64,000 nt of DNA from Jeotgalibacillus aurantiacus (GTDB taxonomy: Bacteria; Bacillota; Bacilli; Bacillales; Jeotgalibacillaceae): assembly GCF_020595125.1 (NCBI RefSeq), contig NZ_JACNMS010000002.1:186001-250000 (forward strand), in the 5' to 3' direction. Shown here in pieces: positions 1-8,262 of the stretch. The position numbers were made by a program, and so were the translations under genes. Within the stretch, counting starts at the first letter, position 1. Every line of letters begins with the position of its first letter. The notes beneath the pieces were generated by a model. That model was given only the letters and a program-made list of their open reading frames with translations. It did not search any database and was not told the DNA's origin.

Positions 1-227
1 CTCCGGCAGAGGAACAGCCGGTTGAAGAAGCGCCTGAGGAAACAGTGGAAGAAACGCCGGCGCCTTCGTCTGAAACAACCCACACCGTACAGCCGCAGGA
101 AACCCTATACCGGATCGCTGTCAATTACGGACTTGGTAGTGATGGTGTTGACAGGTTAAGAGAATTAAATGGACTGTCAGGAAACGACATTTACACAGGC
201 CAGGTTTTGAAAATACCGGCTGAATAA
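1..227 (+). CDS. ypbE: LysM-domain protein, 3' end only (YpbE-like)
   Basis: This is the C-terminal part of a gene that begins before the window; the frame is open from base 3. The visible residues are first an acidic, Pro/Glu-rich linker and then a single LysM domain of about 45 residues at the very end (starting near THTVQPQETLYRIA, ending LKIPAE). LysM domains bind peptidoglycan. An acidic linker followed by a C-terminal LysM is the arrangement of B. subtilis YpbE, whose N-terminal part carries a membrane anchor that cannot be seen here. The position next to a ypbG-like gene supports the YpbE assignment. Function beyond wall binding is unknown. Confidence 0.75.
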   Translation, partial: PAEEQPVEEAPEETVEETPAPSSETTHTVQPQETLYRIAVNYGLGSDGVDRLRELNGLSGNDIYTGQVLKIPAE

Positions 228-353
228 TTACTATGAATCCGGCTAAATGTAGATTAGGATTAAGAAAAATAACAATTTAACCTGAAATTTAAAGGAATAT
301 CGTGGTGCTGAACAGAATAAGATAGGGCAGTCAATATTTGATGAGGTGATAAG

Positions 354-989
354 ATGTTTACGAAAAGTGCAATGGTTCCTGCAGCCAAAAGCTATACGGT
401 TCAGGTTGAGGATTCTGTTAAAAAAGTAATCGATCTGCTTGAAGAAAAAGAAATTGATGCCCTGCCTGTACTAGAAGGAGTTTATTACCGGGGTGTTGTC
501 ACAAGGTATCATATTTATAAAGCGTATTTTGAATCAACTTTATCAAAGGATGATTTTTATACGCAGACAACTGCCGGTGATGTGTTAACGCATGAAAATA
601 CATACCTTAAAGGCGATGAAATTTTTGAAACAACACTGTACGAGTTAAATGATTTCCCACTCATTTCAGTGGCGGACGAAAATAAAGTTTTTAAAGGAAT
701 TGTGACCCGTTATGATGTATTTAATCAATTCCAGAGCGCTTTCGGTATGCACAAAAAAGGCGTCAGAATTGCTTTTACATCTGTAGAAACTGAAGGCAGG
801 ATTTCGAGGCTGGCTGAACTGATTCAGCAATTCCACGAATCCGTGATCTCGCTTGTGACATTTGATGAAACGGATAAGCTTGTGCGTAGAATTGTATTAA
901 AGCTTGAGAAAAAAGATAATATTGACAAGTTTATTCAAAAGCTTGAAAAATCAGGATTCAGGGTGCTGGATATAAAAGAAGATGATTAA
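354..989 (+). CDS. CBS-domain pair protein with C-terminal ACT-like domain
   Basis: A 211-residue soluble protein. Two CBS motifs fill roughly residues 1-140 (note the repeated pattern GVVTRYHIYKAY / GIVTRYDVFNQF), and the last 70 residues look like a beta-alpha-beta ACT-type domain. The CBS-CBS-ACT order and the length resemble AcuB (about 214 residues), but the sequence is divergent and no acuA/acuC neighbours are present, so I do not transfer that name. CBS pairs usually bind adenine nucleotides, including c-di-AMP in some Bacillales proteins; the ligand here cannot be told. A GAGGTG ribosome-binding site lies 5 bases before the ATG. The gene appears monocistronic because a strong terminator overlaps its stop codon. 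Confidence 0.75.
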   Translation: MFTKSAMVPAAKSYTVQVEDSVKKVIDLLEEKEIDALPVLEGVYYRGVVTRYHIYKAYFESTLSKDDFYTQTTAGDVLTHENTYLKGDEIFETTLYELNDFPLISVADENKVFKGIVTRYDVFNQFQSAFGMHKKGVRIAFTSVETEGRISRLAELIQQFHESVISLVTFDETDKLVRRIVLKLEKKDNIDKFIQKLEKSGFRVLDIKEDD

Positions 990-1026
990 AAAATCATTTC
1001 CTCTGGTTTCAGAGGAAATGATTTTT
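989..1026 (+). terminator. Rho-independent terminator overlapping the CBS gene stop
   Basis: A perfect 17-bp stem (989-1005 with 1010-1026) closes a 4-base loop (GTTT). The A-rich left arm and T-rich right arm give a U-run after a GC-containing core. It starts inside the stop codon of the CBS gene and ends 25 bases before the ATG chosen for the next gene, so the two genes are probably separate transcription units. Confidence 0.9.
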
Positions 1027-1050
1027 CGTTTTCAGAGCAGGAGGAAGAAA

Positions 1051-1806
1051 ATGAAGTATTTAGTTTGGGCTGCAGCTTGTACAGCAGGCCTTGCCGCATT
1101 TATGACCAAAAAAGCTTTTGAGAATAATTTGATTTATCACGACATTCAATTAGAGGATACTCCACTTAAAAAGCCGGTGAAGGCGCTTTTTATTTCTGAT
1201 CTGCACCGACGGAAAATACCAATACGCTGGGCTGAATCACTGCCGGAAGCTGACCTTGTTTTTATCGGCGGAGATGTGACAGAACAAGGGGTTCCATGGA
1301 GCTTTGTTGAACATAATGCACGTATTCTCTCAGAACTAGCACCGTGTTATTTTGTCTATGGTAATAATGACGAAGAAGTAGAAAAGACAAGGCTGACGGG
1401 AATACTAGAAGCTTACGGAATCACCATTCTTGAAAATAGAGCAGTTTTATATCAAAACGAGCATTCTGAAGGGATTTGGATTGCCGGTATTGGAGATATT
1501 ACATATAGAAAAGACAACCTTGATACGACGCTCAGGCAGATTGATGGCGGACCGGTTATATTATTAAGTCATGATCCCCGCGTCGTCAATAAACTGAATC
1601 CATTTGCGCACAGTCCGGTAAATCTGATTCTCAGTGGTCACACACACGGTGGACAGGTCAGAATATTTGGCAAAGGTCCTTATGAAAAAGGAGGTCTTTT
1701 TCCGATTCATTCCGGACACCAACTGATCAGCAACGGTTATGGGACAAGTTTTCTGCCTATACGGCTTGGTGCTGAGCCTGAAGTGCATTATATCAACATT
1801 ACATAA
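1051..1806 (+). CDS. ypbG: Metallophosphoesterase, membrane-anchored (YpbG-like)
   Basis: A 251-residue calcineurin-type metallophosphoesterase. The metal-binding motifs are visible in order: SDLH (first metal), GGDVTEQG, GNND (catalytic His-equivalent region), LSHDP, and GHTHGGQ. An N-terminal hydrophobic stretch (LVWAAACTAGLAAFM) suggests a signal anchor, placing the enzyme outside the membrane. Synteny matches B. subtilis ypbG; the substrate is not known. Start: a longer open frame begins at 982, but it would read through the terminator hairpin of the previous gene. The ATG at 1051 has an AGGAGG site just upstream and gives the expected family length. Confidence 0.85.
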   Translation: MKYLVWAAACTAGLAAFMTKKAFENNLIYHDIQLEDTPLKKPVKALFISDLHRRKIPIRWAESLPEADLVFIGGDVTEQGVPWSFVEHNARILSELAPCYFVYGNNDEEVEKTRLTGILEAYGITILENRAVLYQNEHSEGIWIAGIGDITYRKDNLDTTLRQIDGGPVILLSHDPRVVNKLNPFAHSPVNLILSGHTHGGQVRIFGKGPYEKGGLFPIHSGHQLISNGYGTSFLPIRLGAEPEVHYINIT

Positions 1807-1811
1807 AAAAG

Positions 1812-1830
1812 TTGTATAAAACCTATACAA
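1812..1830. promoter_or_regulatory. Palindromic operator candidate for the MerR/B12 regulator
   Basis: TTGTATA and TATACAA form a perfect 7-bp inverted repeat around a 5-base spacer. It ends 2 bases before the -35 element of the promoter of the MerR/cobalamin regulator gene. The position suits autorepression, as known for CarH/LitR-type regulators. The assignment as an operator is inference. Confidence 0.5.
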
Positions 1831-1832
1831 AG

Positions 1833-1861
1833 TTTACACAACATAAAAAGAGGTCTATACT
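1833..1861 (+). promoter_or_regulatory. SigmaA promoter of the MerR/B12 regulator
   Basis: TTTACA (1833-1838), a 17-base spacer, and TATACT (1856-1861) form a near-consensus vegetative promoter, about 30 bases before the ATG at 1897. The spacing is the normal 17, not the stretched 19-20 typical of promoters activated by classical MerR proteins, which fits a repressor. Confidence 0.7.
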
Positions 1862-1896
1862 TTTGTTGATAGAACCGGGTTTAGGGGGCGAGACAA

Positions 1897-2811
1897 ATGA
1901 ATACTGAAGAAGGTAAATATAATATAAAAGCCGTATCGACAATGCTTGGTATACAGCCCGGAACACTAAGAGCCTGGGAAAGAAGATATAAAATGATCGC
2001 ACCGGTACGAAATGATTCGGGGCACAGGTTATATACAGATGAACATGTGAAAAAATTAAAATGGCTCGTTGAAAAAGTAAATGCCGGTTTCACGATCAGT
2101 CAGGCCGTGACTTTGTCTGAACAAAATTCATTGAATGAGACTGATCTAGATACAAAAGACAAAGATCAGAACAGACTGAATGTAATCAGAAAAGATCTTT
2201 TAAATGCCTTGTTAAGCTTTGATGAAAATGAAGCGCACGATTTAATCAACGAAGCTTTTTCCATTTATACAATTGATAAAGTGTTAATTGATATACTGGG
2301 AACGGTCCTTATTCAAATCGGACATCAGTGGGAACAAAATAAAATTACAACTGCACACGAGCACTTTGCGACTTCCATTCTCCGCTCAAGAATTGGAATC
2401 CTGATGCACTCTTTCCCTCAGAACAGCTTTCTCCCGAAGGTAGTAGCGGTATGTGCTCCGGGTGAATGGCATGAGCTGGGGCTGCTGATTTTCACGTTAT
2501 TTATAAGAAGAAAAGGATTTAACGTGATTTATCTTGGTTCGAGTATTATTGAAGAGGATATTAATACAGTCATTGAAACGGTTAAACCCAAATTCTTATT
2601 TTTTTCATGTACAATCAATGACAATCTTCCCAACGCTCTGAGTTTAATAAAAAAGCTTGAAGAAGAGTACGAAACTTTGGAAATAGGCATTGGTGGTCAT
2701 GCAGTTCACTCTATTTCTCCGGAACAGAAGCAGGAGTTTTCCCATAACCTTGTCGGTGAAACAAGTCAGGAGTGGGAACAGTGGATGAGTGAAAAAATGA
2801 AAGACCGCTAA
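1897..2811 (+). CDS. MerR-family regulator with cobalamin-binding domain (CarH/LitR type)
   Basis: A 304-residue protein with three parts: a MerR-type winged helix (residues 8-75, with the RAWERRY helix and the GHRLYTD wing), a four-helix cobalamin-cap domain (about 95-175), and a Rossmann-like B12-binding domain (about 180-300). The cap carries Trp145, then nine residues, then Glu155-His156, the W-x9-EH signature of adenosylcobalamin photoreceptors. The Rossmann part carries E190-x-H192-x-x-G195, the variant B12 motif whose His is the lower axial ligand. In CarH, AdoCbl in the dark drives tetramer formation and DNA binding, and light releases it. The residue after Trp145 is Glu, where Thermus CarH has the His that binds cobalt after light exposure. 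Targets are unknown; self-control is likely from the adjoining palindrome. No B. subtilis orthologue lies at this position. Confidence 0.88.
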   Translation: MNTEEGKYNIKAVSTMLGIQPGTLRAWERRYKMIAPVRNDSGHRLYTDEHVKKLKWLVEKVNAGFTISQAVTLSEQNSLNETDLDTKDKDQNRLNVIRKDLLNALLSFDENEAHDLINEAFSIYTIDKVLIDILGTVLIQIGHQWEQNKITTAHEHFATSILRSRIGILMHSFPQNSFLPKVVAVCAPGEWHELGLLIFTLFIRRKGFNVIYLGSSIIEEDINTVIETVKPKFLFFSCTINDNLPNALSLIKKLEEEYETLEIGIGGHAVHSISPEQKQEFSHNLVGETSQEWEQWMSEKMKDR

Positions 2812-2840
2812 TGACAGCCTTCATAATTGAATCACATAAG

Positions 2841-2873
2841 AAAAACCCCTATCATAAGATGATAGGGGTTTTT
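2841..2873 (+). terminator. Rho-independent terminator
   Basis: A perfect 15-bp stem (2841-2855 with 2859-2873), core CCCCTATCAT, with a 3-base loop and a T-rich right arm. It ends the MerR/B12 regulator transcript. Confidence 0.92.
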
Positions 2874-3101
2874 CGTATACTGATATTTCAACATATGATC
2901 TCATCGTGGCCTTCAATTCATGTTACCCATAAAAGTCAAAAGGGTAATAATGATAAAGGTCTTCCGTAGCTAAATTGCCAGATCATCCAGCTGGCTTGTC
3001 CGGCAGAGGCGCATATTGCGAGACACTTGAAAGGACAGGGATGCCTTGGCACAGGTCAGATCGTCAGCAACTTTTTTAGGAACAACGCAGGAGTGATCAA
3101 T

Positions 3102-4073
3102 ATGCAAAAGGAAAAAGTAATTGTTGTAGGTGGCGGCCCGTGCGGTTTATCTGCTGCCATTGAATTGAAAAATAAAGGTTTTAATCCACTCGTAATTGAA
3201 AAAGGTAATATTGTTAACGCGATTTACCTTTATCCGACTCATCAGACATTTTTTTCTTCGAGTGAAAAGCTTGAAATTGGCGGGGTACCATTTATTATTG
3301 AACAGCACAAGCCAAAAAGAAATCAGGCGCTTGTTTATTACCGTGAAGTAGTTAAGAGAAAAGAGCTCAGAATTAACAGGTATGAGAAGGTTGAGCAGGT
3401 CTCAAAAAAAGGGGATCTGTTTCATGTGAATACCTCAAAAGGACTGTACCAGACGGAAAATGTCGTGATTGCAACCGGCTATTATGATCATCCAAACCAT
3501 CTTGGAATCAAAGGCTCGACACTTGATAAAGTCCATCATTACTTTAAAGAGGCTCATCCTTATTTTGATATGGATATTGCTGTGATCGGAGGCAAAAACT
3601 CGGCTGTTGATGCTGCGATTGAATTGCACAAAGCAGGCGCTCGTGTAACAGTAATTTATCGTGGAGAAGAATATTCAAAAAGTATTAAACCGTGGATCCT
3701 GCCTGAATTTGAAGCGCTTGTGAAAAACGGATCAGTAAAAATGGAATTCAATGCCCATGTACGTGAGATTCAGCCTGACAAGCTGTTTTATCAACAGAAC
3801 GGGATTGATTATGAGATTAAAAATGATGCAGTGTTTGCAATGATCGGCTATCATCCGGATCACTCGTTTCTTGAAAAAATGGGCGTGGATATTGACCATT
3901 CAACCGGACGGCCGATTTATCATCCGGAAACAATGGAAACGAATGTTTCTGGTATTTTTATCGCCGGTGTCATAGCAGCCGGAAATAACGCCAATGAGAT
4001 TTTTATTGAAAATGGACGTTTTCATGGCGGACAGATCGCTGAAGCTCTGACAGCAATGAAAAGTCGGATATAA
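3102..4073 (+). CDS. ypdA: Bacillithiol disulfide reductase YpdA (Bdr)
   Basis: A 323-residue FAD/NAD(P)-dependent oxidoreductase that reduces oxidised bacillithiol (BSSB) using NADPH, together with the bacilliredoxins. The FAD-binding motif GGGPCG is at residues 10-15, and the second nucleotide-binding motif GGKNSAVDAA is in the middle of the protein. With the start at 3102 the conserved cysteine is residue 14, the known redox-active Cys14 of this family, which supports the start choice; the longer frame from 3027 has no ribosome-binding site. The bacillithiol synthesis genes bshB1-bshA are 36 kb downstream in the same window. Confidence 0.9.
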   Translation: MQKEKVIVVGGGPCGLSAAIELKNKGFNPLVIEKGNIVNAIYLYPTHQTFFSSSEKLEIGGVPFIIEQHKPKRNQALVYYREVVKRKELRINRYEKVEQVSKKGDLFHVNTSKGLYQTENVVIATGYYDHPNHLGIKGSTLDKVHHYFKEAHPYFDMDIAVIGGKNSAVDAAIELHKAGARVTVIYRGEEYSKSIKPWILPEFEALVKNGSVKMEFNAHVREIQPDKLFYQQNGIDYEIKNDAVFAMIGYHPDHSFLEKMGVDIDHSTGRPIYHPETMETNVSGIFIAGVIAAGNNANEIFIENGRFHGGQIAEALTAMKSRI

Positions 4074-4092
4074 TAAAACAATCTGTGAATAA

Positions 4093-4130
4093 AAAGTGGA
4101 GATACAGCTGTTAAGCAATATCTCCACTTT
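4093..4130. terminator. Bidirectional terminator between ypdA and ansA
   Basis: AAAGTGGAGATA (4093-4104) pairs exactly with 4119-4130 across a 14-base loop, with A and T tracts on the two sides. It can serve both ypdA (+) and ansA (-), which converge here. Confidence 0.85.
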
Positions 4131-4157
4131 TATTTATAAAGAAGTATTCAAGTCTGA

Positions 4158-5129
4158 TCAGGAAAAAATCGAAGCGATATATTCAGGGTCATTTGATTGA
4201 GACAATCCAATGATCAATTTTATTCTGGCTTTTTGACCGTTTAAGCCGTTTGAAAAAATCACACCAAGCTCTTTCAAGTGACGTCCGCCGCCTTCATATC
4301 CGTATACATCCTGTGCAATTCCGTTAAAGCAGCGAGACACGAGTACAACCGGGATCTTTTTATCAATCAGATTTTTAAGGCCGCTGACAGTGTCAGGAGG
4401 GAGGTTGCCCTGGCCGAGTGCTTCGATAATGACACCATCATAATCCAGATCAGCCAATACTTCCAGCAGCCTTGAATCCATTCCGGCATAAGCTTTAATG
4501 ATTGCAACATTACGGTTCAGTTCGGTAACCGTATATTTCAGGTCCGGTTTTGGCGTGTGATGAAACAGCACGCCACCCTTTGTCACAATACCAATCGGTC
4601 CGTACTGAGGGCTTTGAAAAGTGGATACGTTACTCGCATGCGTTTTTGTCACGTTGACTGCAGTGTGTATTTCATCATTAAGGACGACAAGAACTCCTTT
4701 GCCGTAAGCTTCATCACAAGTTGCCACTCTAACCGCACTGATAAGGTTGTAGAGTCCATCTGATCCAATCTCATTTGAAGAACGCATAGCTCCTGTAACG
4801 ACAACAGGTATTGACAGGCGAAGTGTTAAATCAAGAAAGTAAGCTGTTTCCTCTAGCGTGTCTGTCCCGTGCGTAATCACGATCCCGTGTATATCTTCTG
4901 CTAAATAATGTTTTTCAATGATATTTTTCAGCTGCAGCATATGGTCGGGGGTAATATGTGGAGAAGGCAGAGTAAAGGGACTTTCAACGATAAAATGTGC
5001 AAAATCATTCAGGTTCCCTGTCTGAGCCATCAACGGGTTCTGTTTTCCGGGAAGAACGGCTCCGGTCTGGTCCTGTGCCATTGATATGGTCCCTCCGGTA
5101 TGGATAAGCAGTAATGTTTTTTTAGCCAT
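4158..5129 (-). CDS. ansA: L-asparaginase, type I (AnsA)
   Basis: A 323-residue cytoplasmic asparaginase, hydrolysing L-asparagine to aspartate and ammonia. Both catalytic threonine motifs are visible: HTGGTIS near the N-terminus and HGTDTLEETA near residue 90. No signal peptide is present. The open frame extends to a TTG at 5147, but the ATG at 5129 follows a GGAG site at good spacing and begins MAKKTLLLIHTGGT, as in the family. The gene is divergent from prsW and convergent with ypdA. Confidence 0.9.
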   Translation of the reverse strand: MAKKTLLLIHTGGTISMAQDQTGAVLPGKQNPLMAQTGNLNDFAHFIVESPFTLPSPHITPDHMLQLKNIIEKHYLAEDIHGIVITHGTDTLEETAYFLDLTLRLSIPVVVTGAMRSSNEIGSDGLYNLISAVRVATCDEAYGKGVLVVLNDEIHTAVNVTKTHASNVSTFQSPQYGPIGIVTKGGVLFHHTPKPDLKYTVTELNRNVAIIKAYAGMDSRLLEVLADLDYDGVIIEALGQGNLPPDTVSGLKNLIDKKIPVVLVSRCFNGIAQDVYGYEGGGRHLKELGVIFSNGLNGQKARIKLIIGLSQSNDPEYIASIFS

Positions 5130-5213
5130 TTTGACAGCTCCAATCAATTGTAAGTATGATTCAATTCCCTTCCATGATACGATGTTAAAAACAGATTGAA
5201 AAGAGGCACTTCC

Positions 5214-5882
5214 ATGATTGCAATAATTTCAGCTGCGATTGCACCAGGCCTTGCATTGCTAAGTTATTTTTATTTACGTGATCAATACGATACCGAACCC
5301 GTTTTTACCGTCTTAAGAGCATTTATTTTAGGGCTTGCGGTTACGTTTCCTGTCATGTTTATTCAGTATGTTCTCGAAGAGGAAATTGTTTTTTCAAGTT
5401 TAGTTCTCCAGTCTTTTCTAGCATACGGACTGTTAGAAGAGTTTTTTAAATGGTTTATTCTTTATTTTTACATCATTCATTTGATTGAATTTGATGAACC
5501 ATATGATGGAATTGTTTATGGTGCAGCGGTATCACTTGGATTTGCCACGCTTGAAAATGTTTTATTTCTCGCGGTCTTCGGACTTGAAACTGCTGTAGGA
5601 AGGGCGCTTCTTCCAGTATCGAGTCACGCTTTATTTGGCGTTGTAATGGGGTATTACATAGGAAAAGCTAAATTCACGAAAGAACAGAATAAAAAAAGAC
5701 TCATTCTCATCTCATTAATCCTGCCTATCCTACTGCATACTTTATATGATTACATCCTTGTCAGCAGTGTACACTGGATCTATTACATTATTCCTTTCAT
5801 GCTGTTCCTCTGGTGGCTCGGATTATGGAAGGTAAAAAAAGCACACATCCTGACTCACCAGCATCATCAATTAAGTAAATAA
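5214..5882 (+). CDS. prsW: Intramembrane metalloprotease PrsW
   Basis: A 222-residue polytopic membrane protein. PrsW makes the site-1 cut in the anti-sigma factor RsiW, which releases SigW in the envelope-stress response. The family's EEFFKW motif is visible near residue 75, and conserved histidines occur in later membrane helices (VSSHALFG, LLHTLYDY). The N-terminal half holds two further membrane segments and the characteristic DQYDTEP loop. The start at ATG 5214 follows AAGAGG and matches the usual length (about 218); the frame is open upstream to 5196. rsiW itself is not in the window. It lies next to sleB, as in B. subtilis. Confidence 0.88.
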   Translation: MIAIISAAIAPGLALLSYFYLRDQYDTEPVFTVLRAFILGLAVTFPVMFIQYVLEEEIVFSSLVLQSFLAYGLLEEFFKWFILYFYIIHLIEFDEPYDGIVYGAAVSLGFATLENVLFLAVFGLETAVGRALLPVSSHALFGVVMGYYIGKAKFTKEQNKKRLILISLILPILLHTLYDYILVSSVHWIYYIIPFMLFLWWLGLWKVKKAHILTHQHHQLSK

Positions 5883-5888
5883 CATCAG

Positions 5889-5920
5889 ACCCTGCGTACA
5901 AATGACAGCAGGGTTTTTTT
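5889..5920 (+). terminator. Terminator after prsW
   Basis: ACCCTGC (5889-5895) pairs with GCAGGGT (5908-5914) and is followed by a run of seven T. Confidence 0.85.
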
Positions 5921-6038
5921 GTGAGAAAAATGATGACAGATAGGTATTAAGTCGCGAATAGAGGATGCTGTCTGCTTTTTGCATAGTTCAACAGAAATTG
6001 TCCAGACTATCCATAAAATGTTCTATCAGGAGGTCAAT

Positions 6039-6812
6039 ATGAAAAAAAAATGGTTTGCAACGTTGGCAGCACTGCTATTGTGTCTTTCTTTATATGCTGA
6101 AACAGAGGCGTTCAGTGGCCAGACAATTCAGCGTGGAGCGTTCGGGGATGATGTGATTGAATTGCAGGCGCGGCTTCAGTATATCGGTTTTTATAAAGGG
6201 AAAATTGATGGTCAGTTCGGCTGGGGAACATACTGGGCACTTCGAAATTTTCAGGAAAGTTACGGACTTGATATCGATGGATATGCAGGACCGGAAACAC
6301 GTCAAAAACTCGTAAAGGCTTCAGATTATAATGAATCCTTTGTTAAAGGCAATATAGAAAAAGGAAGAGAGTTCACTTATTACGGAGGAACGCCACTTGA
6401 AAATCAGGTGAAAGGTAAAAGTAAGTCCCAATCAACCGCCGATCTACCTTCTGGTTATTCAAAAAATGATATTCAGATTATGGCAAACGCCGTTTATGGT
6501 GAAGCGAGGGGTGAGCCTTATGAGGGGCAGGTGGCCGTTGCCGCTGTTATTTTAAATAGAATTGAGGATCCGGCTTTTCCCAATACCGCATCAGGCGTCA
6601 TTTTTGAACCTTTGGCATTTACTGCAGTGGCAGACGGTCAAATATGGCTGACACCAAACGATCAGGCAAGGAGAGCGGTTATAGATGCAATCAATGGATG
6701 GGATCCTTCGGAAAACGCGTTATATTATTTTAATCCGATAACCGCAACGAGTGAATGGATCTGGACAAGACCTCAAATTAAACAGATCGGAGCACATATT
6801 TTCTGCCTATAA
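6039..6812 (+). CDS. sleB: Spore cortex-lytic enzyme SleB
   Basis: A 257-residue exported lytic transglycosylase that degrades spore cortex peptidoglycan at germination, recognising muramic-delta-lactam. There is an N-terminal signal peptide (MKKKWFATLAALLLCLSLYAETEA), a peptidoglycan-binding domain with the DGQFGWGT and DGYAGPETR repeats (about residues 30-95), a short linker, and a C-terminal SleB hydrolase domain beginning near NDIQIMANAVYGEARGE, with the catalytic Glu in YGEARGE. The start at 6039 has an AGGAGG site and leads straight into the signal peptide. At 257 residues it is shorter than the B. subtilis protein (305). It is followed after 12 bases by its partner ypeB. Confidence 0.93.
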   Translation: MKKKWFATLAALLLCLSLYAETEAFSGQTIQRGAFGDDVIELQARLQYIGFYKGKIDGQFGWGTYWALRNFQESYGLDIDGYAGPETRQKLVKASDYNESFVKGNIEKGREFTYYGGTPLENQVKGKSKSQSTADLPSGYSKNDIQIMANAVYGEARGEPYEGQVAVAAVILNRIEDPAFPNTASGVIFEPLAFTAVADGQIWLTPNDQARRAVIDAINGWDPSENALYYFNPITATSEWIWTRPQIKQIGAHIFCL

Positions 6813-6824
6813 AAGGAGAGTTGT

Positions 6825-8141
6825 ATGATGAATTGGAGAAAACTGTTACTTTCAGTCATGTTCCTAGGTGTATTTTTTGCTGTTGCCTGGGGTGCCTATC
6901 AGCAAGGTGAGAAAAACTCACTGAAAAACCATATGGAAAATCAATACCAGCGGGCTTTTAATGAAATGGCCTTTCAAATGGATCTGTTAAATGACGAAAT
7001 CGGATCCACTCTTGCTATGAACGGCGGGAGAAATCTTACTCCTGCTCTGACAGAAGTCTGGAGGTTGACTTCGATGATTCATTCCGATATCGGTCAGCTT
7101 CCGCTCGGACTATTACCTTTTAATGAAATGGAACAGTTTTTAACAAAAATTGGACAATTCAGTTACGAAACAGCCGTAAGGGATCTTTCGTCAGATCCTC
7201 TGACAGAAGAAGAGTACAAAAAACTGGAAATCCTTTACGGCCAGTCGCAGGAACTTCAGGCAGAACTGAGAAGTGTGCAGTCTAAAATGCTGGAGGAAAA
7301 TCTCAACTGGCTTGCACTTGAAGATTTAATGATGACAGCTCAAAACCATAATGGCGTGATTGATGGATTTAATTCAATGGACAGAGCAGTCAAGGGATAT
7401 ACAGCTGAAACTTTTGTTCAGACAGACCAGGAATCGGCTGCAAAGCGTAGAAGTCAGCTTCAGCATATTAAAGGCGATACAATCAGTAAGCAGGAAGCTT
7501 TAAAAATTGCCGGGCAATTCAGCGGTGATCAGGAGGCAGAAAATGGAACAGTAGCAGAAAGCCTTGATGGTTCGAGCTATCCGTTTTATACGGTAACTTG
7601 GAATTCTGATCAAGAACATTCTTCCATGGACATCCTGAAAAATGGGGGGGATCCGATTTTTCTGATCAAGAGCAGAAACCCGGGTGAAGCAACACTTAGT
7701 TTGAATGAGGCATCGGTTCAGGCAGAAAAGTTTTTAAAGAACAGAGGATATCAAGAAATGAGTCTTGAAGAAAGTTATCAGAACGGAAACACCGCATCTT
7801 TTACTTTTGTAAGATCACTTAATGAAGGTGTATATGTCCTTGATGACTCAATCTTTTTGAAGGTTGCGCTCGATACAGGAGAAATTTTAGGGTTCAACGG
7901 CGTTGACTATCTCGCTGGAACTGGTGAAATACAGCTTCCAAATCCTGAACTCAATCCGGATGAGGCAGTTTCACTCCTGCATTCCAAATTTGATGTTCAG
8001 GAAACAAGAAGAACATTAATAAGAAACGAGCTTGATGAGCGGGTGCTCTGTTATGAATTTACCGGTCTTGTAGGAGAAGAGACGTTCAGAGTATACATTA
8101 ATGCAGTAAACGGTCAGGAAGAAAAAGTGGATAAACTGTAA
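6825..8141 (+). CDS. ypeB: Germination protein YpeB
   Basis: A 438-residue spore protein that is needed for SleB to be placed and kept stable in the spore. An N-terminal membrane anchor (residues 6-24) is followed by a helical domain to about 200, and the C-terminal part contains repeated PepSY-type modules (for example around GEATLSLNEASVQAEKFL and NPDEAVSLLHSKF). It lies 12 bases after sleB with its own AAAGGAG site, so the two are an operon, as in other spore formers. Confidence 0.92.
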   Translation: MMNWRKLLLSVMFLGVFFAVAWGAYQQGEKNSLKNHMENQYQRAFNEMAFQMDLLNDEIGSTLAMNGGRNLTPALTEVWRLTSMIHSDIGQLPLGLLPFNEMEQFLTKIGQFSYETAVRDLSSDPLTEEEYKKLEILYGQSQELQAELRSVQSKMLEENLNWLALEDLMMTAQNHNGVIDGFNSMDRAVKGYTAETFVQTDQESAAKRRSQLQHIKGDTISKQEALKIAGQFSGDQEAENGTVAESLDGSSYPFYTVTWNSDQEHSSMDILKNGGDPIFLIKSRNPGEATLSLNEASVQAEKFLKNRGYQEMSLEESYQNGNTASFTFVRSLNEGVYVLDDSIFLKVALDTGEILGFNGVDYLAGTGEIQLPNPELNPDEAVSLLHSKFDVQETRRTLIRNELDERVLCYEFTGLVGEETFRVYINAVNGQEEKVDKL

Positions 8142-8262
8142 TTTAATTTCTCCGAAAAGGGTTCATTAGTCCCTGTATTCAGATAAATCGTGGAAAATCA
8201 GCTTGAAAAAATCCTGTTACATGAGATAATACTTGTAATTAGCAGACAGGCGGGTGTTTCCA

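Noticed and set aside
2875-3101. Search for a riboswitch in the ypdA leader
   Set aside because: The region has short complementary stretches but no conserved riboswitch core that I recognise and no terminator near the start codon.
5955-5988. Possible sigmaG promoter for sleB (CGAATA ... CATAGTT)
   Set aside because: The spacing is 21 bases, too long for sigmaG, and the -10 match is imperfect. sleB is known to be forespore-expressed, but this site is not convincing.
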